Shown: positions 46,598 through 56,364, counted from the first letter of the stretch. The stretch is 64,000 bases of DNA from Bacteroides zhangwenhongii (GCF_009193325.2 NZ_CP059856.1:124001-188000), one strand, 5' to 3'. Made by a program: numbers and translations. Notes: generated from the letters alone by a model not told the origin.

Positions 46598-47925
46598 CTA
46601 TGGTTGCCGAAATTTATATTTAAGTCCATACTCTTCAAGTTTATTATAAAGTGTTGTCCTGCTTATTCCAAGCAGTTCAGTTCTGCGGCAACCTTCCGGT
46701 TGCCGTCAGCCTGCCTCAAAGCACGTATAATCCGCTCTTTATCTTCCTCATCGTTACGCAGGGAAAAGCCAACAACAGAATTTGTTTCAGCTATCCTAAG
46801 CTCCAAATGCTCTTTCGTGACAACGCCTTCCTGCGCCTGTAATACGGCTCCCATGATTTTCTGCCGAAGCTCGCGCACGTTGCCCGGCCATGTGTGGGTC
46901 AGCAACGCTTTACGAGCTTCCGAACTGAAACCACTCACGTTACATTCCAACTCTTTGTTGGCTATCTCACGGAAGAACTCCGCAAGCGGCATAATGTCCT
47001 CCTTACAGTCACGCAAGGACGGCACGGTTATCACAAAATCACGCAGGCGATATAGCAAATCTTGCCGGAAACGCTTTTCATTCACCGCTACTTCCAAATC
47101 TTCATTAGTGGCGGCGATGATACGGACATTGAAACTTCTGTCCGATTTGTCACCGACAGGACGATACCGCCTTTCCTGTATGGCGCGGAGCAGCATCTGT
47201 TGGGTTTCCAATGCGAGGTTGCCCACCTCGTCAAGAAACAGCGTGCCGCCTTCCGCTTCATGGAAATACCCTTTCTTGGTACTGTCCGCACCCGTGAACG
47301 CACCTTTGACGTGTCCGAAGAAAGCCGACGGCGCAAGTTCTTTGGTGAGTGAGCCACAGTCCACCGCCACGAATGGTTTGCCAGCCCGTTTGCTTTTTTC
47401 GTGCAGGTGGTGGGCGATATGTTCCTTGCCCGTGCCGTTCTCCCCGAATATCATCACGCTCATATCGGTAGTGGCTACCAGCTTTATCCTGTGCATGATT
47501 TTCTGAAAGGCGGAACCTTCACGGGCGAACACGGGTATTCGATTTAGTCCTGCCTGACGCTCCTTCTGTATGGTACGAATAAGTGGGACGAGTTTATCCT
47601 CTATCAGTTTTTTAGGTATATAGTCTATCGAACCGAGTTTCATACTTTCAACGGCGGTATGCACTTCGGCGTAGTCGGTCATGATGATGAACGGTTGCAT
47701 CTTACCTTCCTTGCGCATCCAGCGCAACAGTTCTATTCCGTCACCGTCCGGCAGACGCAGATCCGAAACGACTATATCATCATCTGCCGCTTGTTGCAGT
47801 TGTTTCTTCGCTGTTGACAGGTGGTAAGCCTTCACGGTATCGTATCCTTCCCGTGCCAGCATATTGCAGATATACTCGCAATACACTATGTTGTCTTCCA
47901 CAACGATTATTCTTGTCTTATCCAT
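46598..47925 (-). pseudogene. rteB: RteB-like sigma-54 response regulator with C-terminal frameshift
   Basis: The 420-residue open frame (stop at 46663) has a receiver domain (Asp in VVSDLRLPDGDG), an AAA+ sigma-54 activator domain with GENGTGKE and GAFTGA, and the start of a Fis-type HTH. CTnDOT RteB has this layout and drives transfer genes. A tandem 5-bp CAGTT duplication at 46673-46682 shifts the frame; without it, 440 residues would be read to a stop at 46598, including the recognition helix SRTTLYNKL. The regulator here likely cannot bind its DNA. It overlaps rteA by 8 nt. Confidence 0.88.
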
Positions 47926-50224
47926 TTTCGTATTTTCTCCTTTCTTCTTTTGCCTGTTGAACTATCTCCGCACCTCTATCAAGCACAGAATTAACCGCTT
48001 GCTGAATGGTGTTATCATCTGGCGTTACCCCATTGTGAAGCACTCTATAAAGCACCCTTAACGGTTGGTCGGCGCGAAGTATCTCCCACGAACTGCGCAG
48101 ATGGTGTGTCAGGGCATCCAGTTTTTGCAGGTATTTCTCTTTTGCTGCATCACGAACCGCCTGCATTTCTTTCTCGGTTTCCGTTATCAACTTTTCCAAC
48201 ATGACGGCTTCATTGCCGTAGGATAATAAAGCAGAAAAATCAATCTTTTCATTGGGAGTTGTTTTTATGGCGCATCTGTCGGAAACCTCCATCAGTTCCG
48301 ATATGGAAAACGGCTTGAACAGGCATCCGGCAAAGCCACGTTCCAAAAGTTCCTCCGCATCGCAACTGCCCGAAGCGGTTGCCACAACCACGGGGATTGT
48401 CTGAGAATTGCCCACGTTGGACGAGCGCAGAAGTTCCAGCAGCTCGAAACCGTTTATATGGGGCATATTCAGATCCGTCAGCAACAAGTTGTATTCTTTC
48501 CGGCGTATCATTTCCATCAGTTCCGCCGTATCCGTGCAGGTATCGCAGTGTATCCCTTCTTGGGCATACATCTCTTTCAGCATCAGGAGTAGCACCTCAT
48601 CATTGTCAATGACTACAACATTTAGGTTTCTGTCCTTTCGCCGATAAATCTGTATCTCTTTTTCCGGCACTTCATCGACTTTCTGCATGGGTATCTCCAT
48701 CGTGAAACGGCTTCCTTTACCCTTCTCACTTTCCAAACGGATTTTACCACTAAGCATCGTCACTATATTCTTCACAATGGCAAGCCCAAGTCCGAAGCCG
48801 TCCTTTGCGGCGGCATTTGAAAGGCGTTCAAACGCACCGAATACCCGTTGCTGTTCATCTTCGGTCATGCCTGTGCCCGTATCCTCAACGACAAGGGTCA
48901 AAATTCCGTTATTGTAGTCTGTTGTAAGTGATACACCACCTTCCTCCGTGAACTTGACGGCATTTGACAGCAGGTTGTTCCCGATTTGGATTATTCGCTC
49001 TTTGTCGGTCAATACCACGGTATCGCTTACGTTATTTACTGTTAGCGACAGCCCTTTGTTCATGGCTATTGGCATAAACTCCGTTTCAAGGGTCTGTGCG
49101 ATTGCTAATATCCGGCAAGGTAGCATTTTGGGCTGTTCCTTGCCGTTGTCCAAACGGAAGAAGTCCAGCAGTGTGTTGAGCATCTCCCGCATACGGTTGG
49201 AAGACTGTTGTATGCTTTGAAAAAAATGCACATTGTTACCCTTGCTACACTCTTTCCGCAACAATTCGGTATAGCCTGTTATTGCAGTCAGTGGTGTACG
49301 CAGTTCGTGGGTGATGGTATGCACCGCCTTCTTTCTTGAAGCAATCAGAGCCTCGTTCCGTTGTACGGATTGTTCCAGTTGCCCTATCAAATCCGTTGTC
49401 TTGCGCTTGTATCGTTTGATGCTCTTTGCATCACGATATATGATGATGTAGGAAATTAACAACAGCAAAAGAACAAATCCCATCAGACCGCCTACTTGCA
49501 TGAATGACTTTTCACGCATAGCGATTATTTCGTCTTCCCGCCCTTGCAGGTCGGCTTGTACCTTATTTTCTATTTGACAGATTAGCCCCTTCAACTGCCT
49601 GTTAAGATCTGCATTGCGGGCAGCAAGACTGTCGGCTTGTTCCGACAATCGACGGCTTTGCTCTTTTTGTTCGCTGACTATGCTTCTATTGGGTGAACGG
49701 AGCGTAGTCGTTGTTGTCGTTGGTTTCGTTTCCTCTTTTTTGCCGAAGATGCCCAAGAAACCTTTACGCTTGGGCTTCTTGGGCTGTTCCTGCACAATAT
49801 TCTGCACAATAACCGGTGATTGACTGGCAATCTTTTTGTTGATAGATTGTTGTTCATCCATTAACCTGACAATTTGGAACATCTGTCGTTCCTTATCTTC
49901 CAAAAGACTGCGCACGCTGTCAACACGCTCAATCGAATGAATTTTATTGAACAGGCACAATGTGCTGTCCAATGCAATGCGTTGGGCATGGTAATTCGCT
50001 AAATCCGCTTCGTCCCAATCCAATACAGTTTCTCCTGACAAAGAAAGCTCTATCAGTCGGATATGAATACGGTTTACTTCTTTCCGCAATTCATCAATTC
50101 GCTGATTGTTAGCTTCCAGCGATTCTACTTCATTCCACTCAGAATACCACACACAGGAAATTGTACATATCAATACGAAAATTATGATATAACCCAGTAT
50201 GATTTTTATGTGCAACTTATCCAT
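47918..50224 (-). CDS. rteA: RteA-like hybrid sensor histidine kinase
   Basis: The 768-residue protein has a first membrane helix (residues about 7-27), a periplasmic coiled-coil region to about 240, a second helix near 250-270, then a kinase core with HELRTPLTA (H-box), a HATPase with GFGLGLAIV, a receiver domain (LLLTDLNMPHINGF) and a C-terminal HPt-like region with HHLRSSW. This is the phosphorelay layout of CTnDOT RteA, which senses a signal and passes phosphate to RteB. Its partner here is frameshifted. Confidence 0.92.
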   Translation of the reverse strand: MDKLHIKIILGYIIIFVLICTISCVWYSEWNEVESLEANNQRIDELRKEVNRIHIRLIELSLSGETVLDWDEADLANYHAQRIALDSTLCLFNKIHSIERVDSVRSLLEDKERQMFQIVRLMDEQQSINKKIASQSPVIVQNIVQEQPKKPKRKGFLGIFGKKEETKPTTTTTTLRSPNRSIVSEQKEQSRRLSEQADSLAARNADLNRQLKGLICQIENKVQADLQGREDEIIAMREKSFMQVGGLMGFVLLLLLISYIIIYRDAKSIKRYKRKTTDLIGQLEQSVQRNEALIASRKKAVHTITHELRTPLTAITGYTELLRKECSKGNNVHFFQSIQQSSNRMREMLNTLLDFFRLDNGKEQPKMLPCRILAIAQTLETEFMPIAMNKGLSLTVNNVSDTVVLTDKERIIQIGNNLLSNAVKFTEEGGVSLTTDYNNGILTLVVEDTGTGMTEDEQQRVFGAFERLSNAAAKDGFGLGLAIVKNIVTMLSGKIRLESEKGKGSRFTMEIPMQKVDEVPEKEIQIYRRKDRNLNVVVIDNDEVLLLMLKEMYAQEGIHCDTCTDTAELMEMIRRKEYNLLLTDLNMPHINGFELLELLRSSNVGNSQTIPVVVATASGSCDAEELLERGFAGCLFKPFSISELMEVSDRCAIKTTPNEKIDFSALLSYGNEAVMLEKLITETEKEMQAVRDAAKEKYLQKLDALTHHLRSSWEILRADQPLRVLYRVLHNGVTPDDNTIQQAVNSVLDRGAEIVQQAKEERRKYENG

Positions 50225-50350
50225 TTATATACATTTCAATATGCAAACCGTTGATTAGTTATAATAAAAATTGCCCAATGGAAAAACCGAATTGGGCAAT
50301 TTTGCTATTCAAAGCCTGTTACAACTTTGATGGTATATGTACTCGTTACA

Positions 50351-50857
50351 TCAGAGAGTTTCAAGAAGTGCTTTATACGCCTTGCTTCCCTCTGCAATAC
50401 GTTCTTCTGCATCCGGCATCATTGTCCCATAAATGGCAAATGGACGAAGATAAGTCATGCCGGAATACATGGCGGTTACTTGGTAAGGACGCAAAATTTC
50501 GTCAATGGTAAACCCTTCCGCACCACCTGCATGATATTCTTCTGCTGCGACTCCGGTTGTTGTAGCCACAAGGAGTTTCTTGCCTTTCATACCGGGATTT
50601 TCCATAAATCCGAGCATGAATGTGTCAAGCCAGTCTTTGAGGCGACCGGGGGCACTTCCCCACCAAAATGGGAATTGGAACACGAGCACATCGGCGTTTT
50701 TTACATCGTCGATGTAATTTTCTACTTCAAGGGGAGTATTATAGATATCTACCACCTTGACATTTTTCAACTCTTTGACTGCTTCAAGCATGGCTGCACA
50801 TGCTTTCGACCCTCCAATATTAGGATGTGCCGATAAAAGTAAAATGTTGCTACTCAT
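50351..50857 (-). CDS. Flavodoxin-fold NAD(P)H oxidoreductase
   Basis: The 168-residue protein has the flavodoxin-like/MdaB-KefF fold: LLLSAHPNIGGSKACAAM at the N-terminus and QFPFWWGSAPGRLKDWLD in the FMN/NAD-binding region. Such enzymes reduce quinones or electrophiles. Its place directly downstream of the UvrA2-like gene suggests a resistance role, but the substrate is unknown. Confidence 0.88.
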   Translation of the reverse strand: MSSNILLLSAHPNIGGSKACAAMLEAVKELKNVKVVDIYNTPLEVENYIDDVKNADVLVFQFPFWWGSAPGRLKDWLDTFMLGFMENPGMKGKKLLVATTTGVAAEEYHAGGAEGFTIDEILRPYQVTAMYSGMTYLRPFAIYGTMMPDAEERIAEGSKAYKALLETL

Positions 50858-50964
50858 AACGCTGTATATTTTTGTTTTAGACTTTATTTTATCAAACGCA
50901 AAATTAATACACGCAAATGAGATAGCGGGAAAACAAAAAAGGACTAAGATGTCACTTTTCGGGA

Positions 50965-53490
50965 CTATTTCCTTTTAGATAGTTCAAAATTCAAATATTT
51001 TCCAGTAATGCTTTCAGGGTTTGCCATTATTTGTTGAGGTGTTCCTGCTGCTACTATGCGACCACCATATTCTCCGCCTCCGGGTCCCATATCGATTACA
51101 TAATCAGCATTGGCTATGATATCAAGATCATGTTCGATAACCATCACTGTCGCTCCGTTTCTCACCAATCTGTCAAACACCATCAAAAGAACACGAATGT
51201 CGGATGGATGTAAACCGATGGACGGCTCATCAAATACAAAAAGAGCGTCATTTTGCGGCTTATCCATTTCAGACGCCAATTTCAATCGTTGGGCTTCTCC
51301 ACCGGACAGAGCCGGAGTCGATTCACCAAGCGTCAGATAACCCAATCCCAAATTATTAAGCAGATTCAGTTTCTCATATATTTTTTTATTGCCAGCAAAC
51401 AGTTTTAATGCTTGCTCGACGGTTAATCCCATAATTTCGGAAAGAGATACACCTTGTTCGTTTGTTTTCTTGTCAGGATGGAATTTTAAGGCTTCAACCG
51501 ATTTGTCGTATCTTGAACCTTTGCATTCTGGACAGACCATATCAACATCCGGCAGGAATTGCATATCCATTGAAATCTGCCCTGTGCCATCACAGGTTTT
51601 ACATCTTAATATTCCAGTGTTGTATGAGAAATCCGCAGCTTTGTATCCCTTTTCCTTTGATTGGGGGAGAGATGCAAAAATCTTACGTAAATCGTCAAGA
51701 ATGTTCGAATATGTTGCAACCGTGGATCTGACATTTATCCCGATAGGCGAAGCATCAATCAAATGGATTTTCTTGATGGTCTTGTTTGTTACTGTTTTGA
51801 TATAGGCAGGCAACGGTCTTCCCGATATTTGCGCTTCTAAGGCTGGTATCAGTTCCTCTAAAACTAAGGTTGTCTTGCCGGAACCTGACACTCCCGTAAC
51901 AGCAATTAAACGACCACAAGGGATATCCACATCAATGGGTTGCACGGTATGTAGCCTGTCTGTCTTTATGTTTATATAGCCATTGTCGAAAATATGACCT
52001 TCCGGTATTGAATCTCTGATTATCGTTTGTTCTGTTCCGGCAAGGAATCGTCCAATTATTGAAGATCGGTTATTCTTAATTGCGTCCACATTCCCCAAGG
52101 CAACTATATTGCCTCCGTTATAACCGGCTCCGGGTCCCATTTCTATAAGGTAGTCCGCTGCACGGAGCACTTGTATGTCATGGTCTACAAATACAACAGA
52201 ATTTCCATCGCTTATAAGGTCTTGCATCACTCCGAGCAGGCCTTCCACATTTGACGGGTGAAGTCCGATTGACGGCTCATCAAGAACATATAGCATACCG
52301 GTTGTCCGATTACGAACCGCCCTTGCCAATTGCATACGTTGCCGTTCACCAGTGGATAAAGTCGTTGCACTGCGGTCAAGACTAAGATAACCTATTCCAA
52401 GTTCTATGAGGCGTTGTGCAGAATTGGTAAGTTCTTTTACAAGGCTATCTGCCATAACTCTCATACTTTCCGGAATTTTATTCGGGATTTGCGTTATCCA
52501 TGCCAATAGTTCATCCAATGTCATTGATGAAACTTCCGCAATATTCTTACCGCCAAGCAAAGATGACAAAGCCTTGGCGTTATAACGAGAACCTTGGCAT
52601 TCGGGACAACAGCACAAATGCAGGTATTTGTTTATTCGTTCAAGACCTTTTTCCGTTTCGGCTTTCTTTAACGCTTCTTCAACTGCGCGGCGCGCATTGC
52701 GGTATGTGGTATTAAGTTCAAACAACTTACCGTTTTTTGATGGAATAAGTATCAGTTTCTGAATTTCAGCACCATTATATACTATATCTTTTTCCGTATC
52801 ACTTAAATCCTTGAACGGAATATCAGCCCGTACTCCAAATTCTTCGGCGACTTTTGACATCCATGAAATACCGAACATCTTCCACGGCTCGACTGCTCCT
52901 TGATTGATTGTCAGAGAAGTGTCCGGGACAAGTGCATCGTTATCGATTTCCCGGACTATTCCGGTTCCATTGCATTTCTCACACGCGCCTTCACCGTTAA
53001 ATGAAAATGATTCTGCACCGGGGGCGTCAAAATCACAACCGCATATAGGGCAATGTAATTTGTTCCCAATCGCTACATCTATGGTAGGATCAAGCAAATG
53101 TCCGTTTGGGCAACAATGGCTTCCCAAACGGGAAAACATAAGTCGTAGATGATTAAGTAGCTCTGTCGCTGTACCGAATGTACTTCTTATGCTTGGGATG
53201 CCGGGGCGTTGTTGCAGCGCAACTGCCGCCGGGATATGTTCGATATTGTCAACAACTGCTTTCCCTGCTTGAGCGATTCTTCTCCGGGTAAATGTAGACA
53301 GGGATTCAAGATAACGTCTTGACCCCTCGGCATACAGCACACCGAGAGCCAAAGACGATTTTCCTGAACCGGACACCCCCGCAATGCCAACGAGTTGCCC
53401 AAGTGGGATGGACGCATCAATATTTTTTAGATTATGCACCCGTGCGCCACGAATTTCGATTTTATCGGGTACACCATTTTTTAGTTTCAT
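50965..53490 (-). CDS. UvrA-like excinuclease ATPase (UvrA2 class)
   Basis: The 841-residue protein has two ABC ATPase halves: GVSGSGKSSLALG with LSTGERQRMQLA, and GVSGSGKTTLVLEE with LSGGEAQRLKLA. Zinc-finger Cys clusters (CEKCNGTG, CPECQGSR, CKTCDGTG, CPECKGSR) are all present. It is about 100 residues shorter than UvrA and lacks a clear UvrB-binding domain, as in the UvrA2/drug-resistance group. The first signature has Thr for Gly at its third position. It has its own -7 motif. Confidence 0.92.
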   Translation of the reverse strand: MKLKNGVPDKIEIRGARVHNLKNIDASIPLGQLVGIAGVSGSGKSSLALGVLYAEGSRRYLESLSTFTRRRIAQAGKAVVDNIEHIPAAVALQQRPGIPSIRSTFGTATELLNHLRLMFSRLGSHCCPNGHLLDPTIDVAIGNKLHCPICGCDFDAPGAESFSFNGEGACEKCNGTGIVREIDNDALVPDTSLTINQGAVEPWKMFGISWMSKVAEEFGVRADIPFKDLSDTEKDIVYNGAEIQKLILIPSKNGKLFELNTTYRNARRAVEEALKKAETEKGLERINKYLHLCCCPECQGSRYNAKALSSLLGGKNIAEVSSMTLDELLAWITQIPNKIPESMRVMADSLVKELTNSAQRLIELGIGYLSLDRSATTLSTGERQRMQLARAVRNRTTGMLYVLDEPSIGLHPSNVEGLLGVMQDLISDGNSVVFVDHDIQVLRAADYLIEMGPGAGYNGGNIVALGNVDAIKNNRSSIIGRFLAGTEQTIIRDSIPEGHIFDNGYINIKTDRLHTVQPIDVDIPCGRLIAVTGVSGSGKTTLVLEELIPALEAQISGRPLPAYIKTVTNKTIKKIHLIDASPIGINVRSTVATYSNILDDLRKIFASLPQSKEKGYKAADFSYNTGILRCKTCDGTGQISMDMQFLPDVDMVCPECKGSRYDKSVEALKFHPDKKTNEQGVSLSEIMGLTVEQALKLFAGNKKIYEKLNLLNNLGLGYLTLGESTPALSGGEAQRLKLASEMDKPQNDALFVFDEPSIGLHPSDIRVLLMVFDRLVRNGATVMVIEHDLDIIANADYVIDMGPGGGEYGGRIVAAGTPQQIMANPESITGKYLNFELSKRK

Positions 53491-53513
53491 AATATCCGCT
53501 TATAGTAAGTCTG

Positions 53514-53521
53514 CAAAGTTA
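53514..53521 (-). promoter_or_regulatory. -7 promoter motif for the UvrA2 operon
   Basis: Minus-strand TAACTTTG matches TAnnTTTG, 23 nt upstream of the UvrA2-like start. Confidence 0.6.
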
Positions 53522-53565
53522 GGTATTGATTGCGACTTAGCCTGATATAAAAGCGGATAGATATG

Positions 53566-54447
53566 TCAATTTTCGGGATTTGACACACTCTCTCGGAATT
53601 TTTGTGGTGTCATTCCTCCATTACGTGTAAAAAAACGATTGAAATAAGTGGCGGTACTGAAATGGAGTATATCGGCAATTTCTGCGGAAGACAGGTTTGT
53701 ATATGCCAACAACTTTCGCGCTTCTTCCATAATACGTTCCTGTATATACAATTTGGTGGTTGTCCCTAACGCATCTTTTACAATCTTATTCAGATAATTG
53801 GTTGTTACACATAATTTCCCTGCATAAAACTCGGTATTATGCTCTGAAATGAAATGTTCATTGACAAGCCTTATAAACTTCTCAACATGACGGCTGACAG
53901 GAATATTTACATACCCACCAAAACCGGATTTCGCATCTGCCCTCCCTATTAAGACAAGTAACGCATAGAGCATGGCACGCAGAAAATGCGTATCGGCATT
54001 TTCCCTCCTATTGATTTCACTTTTCGTGAGCAGAAGTAAATTCAAAACCTGTTCATACAATATCGCATCCATTTGAAGGTATGGAGAGGGACGGTCGGGA
54101 GTAAAAAACGGCATTTTTTCCAAGAAAAGGTGGTCAGAGAAAAACGACCGAAGAAATGCCTCTTCGAATAGCAAAACATATCCCTCCAATGTTTCATTAT
54201 CTGACAGCCAGTGCCATACTTCTCCCGGAACAGAACAAACAATCTGCCCCTTGCTTACTGTTGTAATATGATTGTTTACGGATAACTTGGCTTCTCCCTC
54301 GGTTATGAAAATAACCCGATAAAAATTATCTCGGTATATAGGTGTCTTCTTCAACCACGGACGGATAAAGGCAATGTCCACCAAATCCATCAGCAGTTCT
54401 TTGTGGTATTTCTTTCTATAAAATTTATATAATGGTATCTTCTTCAT
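53566..54447 (-). CDS. AraC family transcriptional regulator
   Basis: The 293-residue protein has an N-terminal cupin-like sensory region and a C-terminal AraC DNA-binding domain with LSSAEIADILHFSTATYFNR and FTRNGGMTPQKFRES. It lies just upstream of the UvrA2-oxidoreductase genes on the same strand and may control them. Its -7 motif is 4 nt from the first Met, so translation may begin at a leaderless start or at MDLVDIAF near 54390. Confidence 0.9.
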   Translation of the reverse strand: MKKIPLYKFYRKKYHKELLMDLVDIAFIRPWLKKTPIYRDNFYRVIFITEGEAKLSVNNHITTVSKGQIVCSVPGEVWHWLSDNETLEGYVLLFEEAFLRSFFSDHLFLEKMPFFTPDRPSPYLQMDAILYEQVLNLLLLTKSEINRRENADTHFLRAMLYALLVLIGRADAKSGFGGYVNIPVSRHVEKFIRLVNEHFISEHNTEFYAGKLCVTTNYLNKIVKDALGTTTKLYIQERIMEEARKLLAYTNLSSAEIADILHFSTATYFNRFFTRNGGMTPQKFRESVSNPEN

Positions 54448-54451
54448 ATTG

Positions 54452-54459
54452 CAAAGTTA
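54452..54459 (-). promoter_or_regulatory. -7 promoter motif for the AraC gene
   Basis: Minus-strand TAACTTTG matches TAnnTTTG. It lies immediately upstream of the ATG at 54447, implying little or no leader. Confidence 0.5.
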
Positions 54460-54553
54460 GCTCTTTTCTTCATAAAGAAGATTAGATTAAATCCTTTATT
54501 TCTTGATTTATTGAATAGTACATAAAATATTGGGACAATATAGTGATATAGAA

Positions 54554-54583
54554 TGAGGACTGCCAATAAATAGACAGTCCTCA
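54554..54583. repeat. Hairpin between the mobilization remnant and AraC
   Basis: Arms 54554-54562 (TGAGGACTG) and 54575-54583 (CAGTCCTCA) are exactly complementary with a 12-nt loop. It may be a terminator of the mob operon or a remnant of it. Confidence 0.45.
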
Positions 54584-54589
54584 CAACCC

Positions 54590-54721
54590 TCATATTTTCA
54601 TTCCTTTCGGGCGGTTTTCATCTTTGGAATATAGCCCCGGACGACCGATTACAACATGGTCGGCAATGAAATTGCCCGTGGAACTTCGTTCATTTGCCGG
54701 ACTGCGTATCAGAGGGACATC
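54590..54721 (-). other. Unassigned C-terminal coding remnant
   Basis: An open frame of 43 codons with no start reads GNFIADHVVIGRPGLYSKDE and stops at 54590-54592. It follows directly after the mobA stop, in another frame. It looks like the end of a gene whose front was deleted, possibly from the mobilization module. The parent gene is not recognised. Confidence 0.35.
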
Positions 54722-54724
54722 TCA

Positions 54725-55159
54725 CTATGCCATAGAATCACCCCGTCTTTGTTGCCATTTAGCCTCCATCTCCCTTGAAAGCTCGACAATCTCCCGGCTC
54801 AGCTTCACAAGGTCGATGGTACACTTCTCCAGCTTGTAGAGCAATGCCATCGCCTTCTTCTCCGAGAAGTGTATGCGCAGCTCCTTGACAACCTAATTAT
54901 AGTTCGTGCCTATACCACGAAACTGGGCGTGGAAGTCCGACAGCTTGGTGTAGTAGTCCAGCATCGTCTTGTCCACCTTCAGCACCTTGAACTTCTGCCC
55001 GAAGAAATGCGACTTGAGAAAGACAGCTTTCGCGTACACGTTCGATTCCTCGTACATCGTCAGGAACCTGTTCCATTCCACATCGTCGAAGCGCACCATC
55101 ACGCAGTGCGTCTTCGGGTTCAACTTGGGATTTCTCCCGTACTTGCTCTTCTTTTTCAT
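54725..55159 (-). pseudogene. mobA: MobA-like relaxosome accessory protein with an internal TAG
   Basis: The first 88 residues start MKKKSKYGRNPKLNPKTHC and read to RGIGTNYN, where TAG (54893-54895) interrupts the frame. Reading continues in the same frame to a stop at 54725 with VVKELRIHFSEKK and further helices, for a family-like length of 144 residues. In related proteins the position after the Asn is Gln, so a CAG to TAG change is the simplest cause. The protein should recruit a relaxase at oriT; here no relaxase follows. Confidence 0.85.
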
Positions 55160-55222
55160 GCTTCTTATTTTTTCAATTTTATGGCTTGTCCATTGTTTAA
55201 TCTTTGATTAATGAACCCCGAA

Positions 55223-55422
55223 ATTATCCGACTGCGGAGGATAATTCTGCCCACGGCGGTGAAGGTGTTTTCAGTTACTTAGAATTATTCGGGTAACTGA
55301 AAATATATCTTGCTGTGTCTTTGAGGACACAAAAATCCTCCGTCTGTCGGATTTGTTTCCGAGTGCAGTCATTCACTTGGAGAATCGGATGAACCGATGA
55401 AGTGCATCCACCGGTTCATCCG
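55223..55422. other. Candidate oriT: three hairpins upstream of mobA
   Basis: Three inverted repeats lie in the gap between mobA and the DUF3408 gene: ATTATCC/GGATAAT (55223-55229, 55239-55245), TTTTCAGTTAC/GTAACTGAAAA (55268-55278, 55293-55303) and CGGATGAACCG/CGGTTCATCCG (55386-55396, 55412-55422). Mobile elements of Bacteroides carry oriT next to mobA, so this is a plausible oriT. No nick site is identified. Confidence 0.45.
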
Positions 55423-55439
55423 GGTTCTCCGAAATCTTG

Positions 55440-55985
55440 TCAGAGCTTGCGCCACTGCCCGAAGTCCTCACGGTAGCTGTCGAGGTGCAGACGGACGAGG
55501 TTTTCAATCAGCCCCGATGCGCTCATGCCGCGCTTTCCGAAGTTGCCGACAATCCTGTCCAGCTCGTCACGCACCTCCTCGCTGACGAACACGGGCTTGC
55601 GGTTGACAAGCTTCGGGACTTTCAGGTAGGTGGCGCGGTACTCCTCCAACGAAAGCCTGCGCTGTTTGCCGCTGATACGTCTGGCGACAGTCTGCCCCGT
55701 GGGAGCATCGACATCCTCAACAGAGGTTTTATCTGCCGTTTTTCCGTCCGGTGCATCCCGTTTTTCAGGCTCGTTAGGTCGGTCTGCATCGGACACCGTA
55801 TCCTGCATTGCAGCTGTGTCTGTCCCATCCAGCGGAGGGAAGAGTGCAGCCTCTACCGTGGTTGCTTCCTGTTTCTGTGCGGAAGCCTTTGCCTCCTGCT
55901 CACGCCATTTCATTTCAGGCAGGTAGTCCTCTATCCTGAAATTCTTGAATGCTTCGTCATTCTCGTAGTTTCTTTTCTTTGCCAT
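55440..55985 (-). CDS. DUF3408 domain protein
   Basis: The 181-residue protein has a charged, low-complexity N-terminal half and a C-terminal DUF3408-type region with VNRKPVFVSEEVRDELDRIV and SASGLIENLVRLHLDSY. DUF3408 (TraB/TraC-like) proteins are found in Bacteroides conjugative elements. No ParA gene is adjacent, unlike in complete tra regions. It is divergent from the Xis-like genes. Confidence 0.85.
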   Translation of the reverse strand: MAKKRNYENDEAFKNFRIEDYLPEMKWREQEAKASAQKQEATTVEAALFPPLDGTDTAAMQDTVSDADRPNEPEKRDAPDGKTADKTSVEDVDAPTGQTVARRISGKQRRLSLEEYRATYLKVPKLVNRKPVFVSEEVRDELDRIVGNFGKRGMSASGLIENLVRLHLDSYREDFGQWRKL

Positions 55986-56364
55986 TTTGTCAATTTTTTA
56001 AAGTTAATACTTGGTGGTCTCATGCGCATGGGTGACCGTTTGTCGGGAGCAAAGTAAGATACTCCGGTGCAGTCGGTCAAGCACTTGGGTTCGCTTAGGC
56101 AATTTTGTGTGGTTCTGCTTTATGGTGATTGACAAAGCAGTGAGGACTTCACCGTTTTGCCAGATATATATGACTGAAAGGGGAAAGGTTCAATTACGGG
56201 CAATTTTGAATTAAGCCCTTATCTGGACTGTAGCTTCCTTATTAAATATGGAAATTAAGGACTAATGGCTGAACGGATTGGGCAATTGGTGGGTTATGCC
56301 TGTGCCAACCTCTACCACCCTGTGCCACTTGCTGCCAGACAGGAATAAAACCATTGCCGGATGC

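Noticed and set aside
46604..47506. A 300-codon plus-strand frame
   Set aside because: It is antisense to the rteB-like gene, rich in Ser, with no domain.
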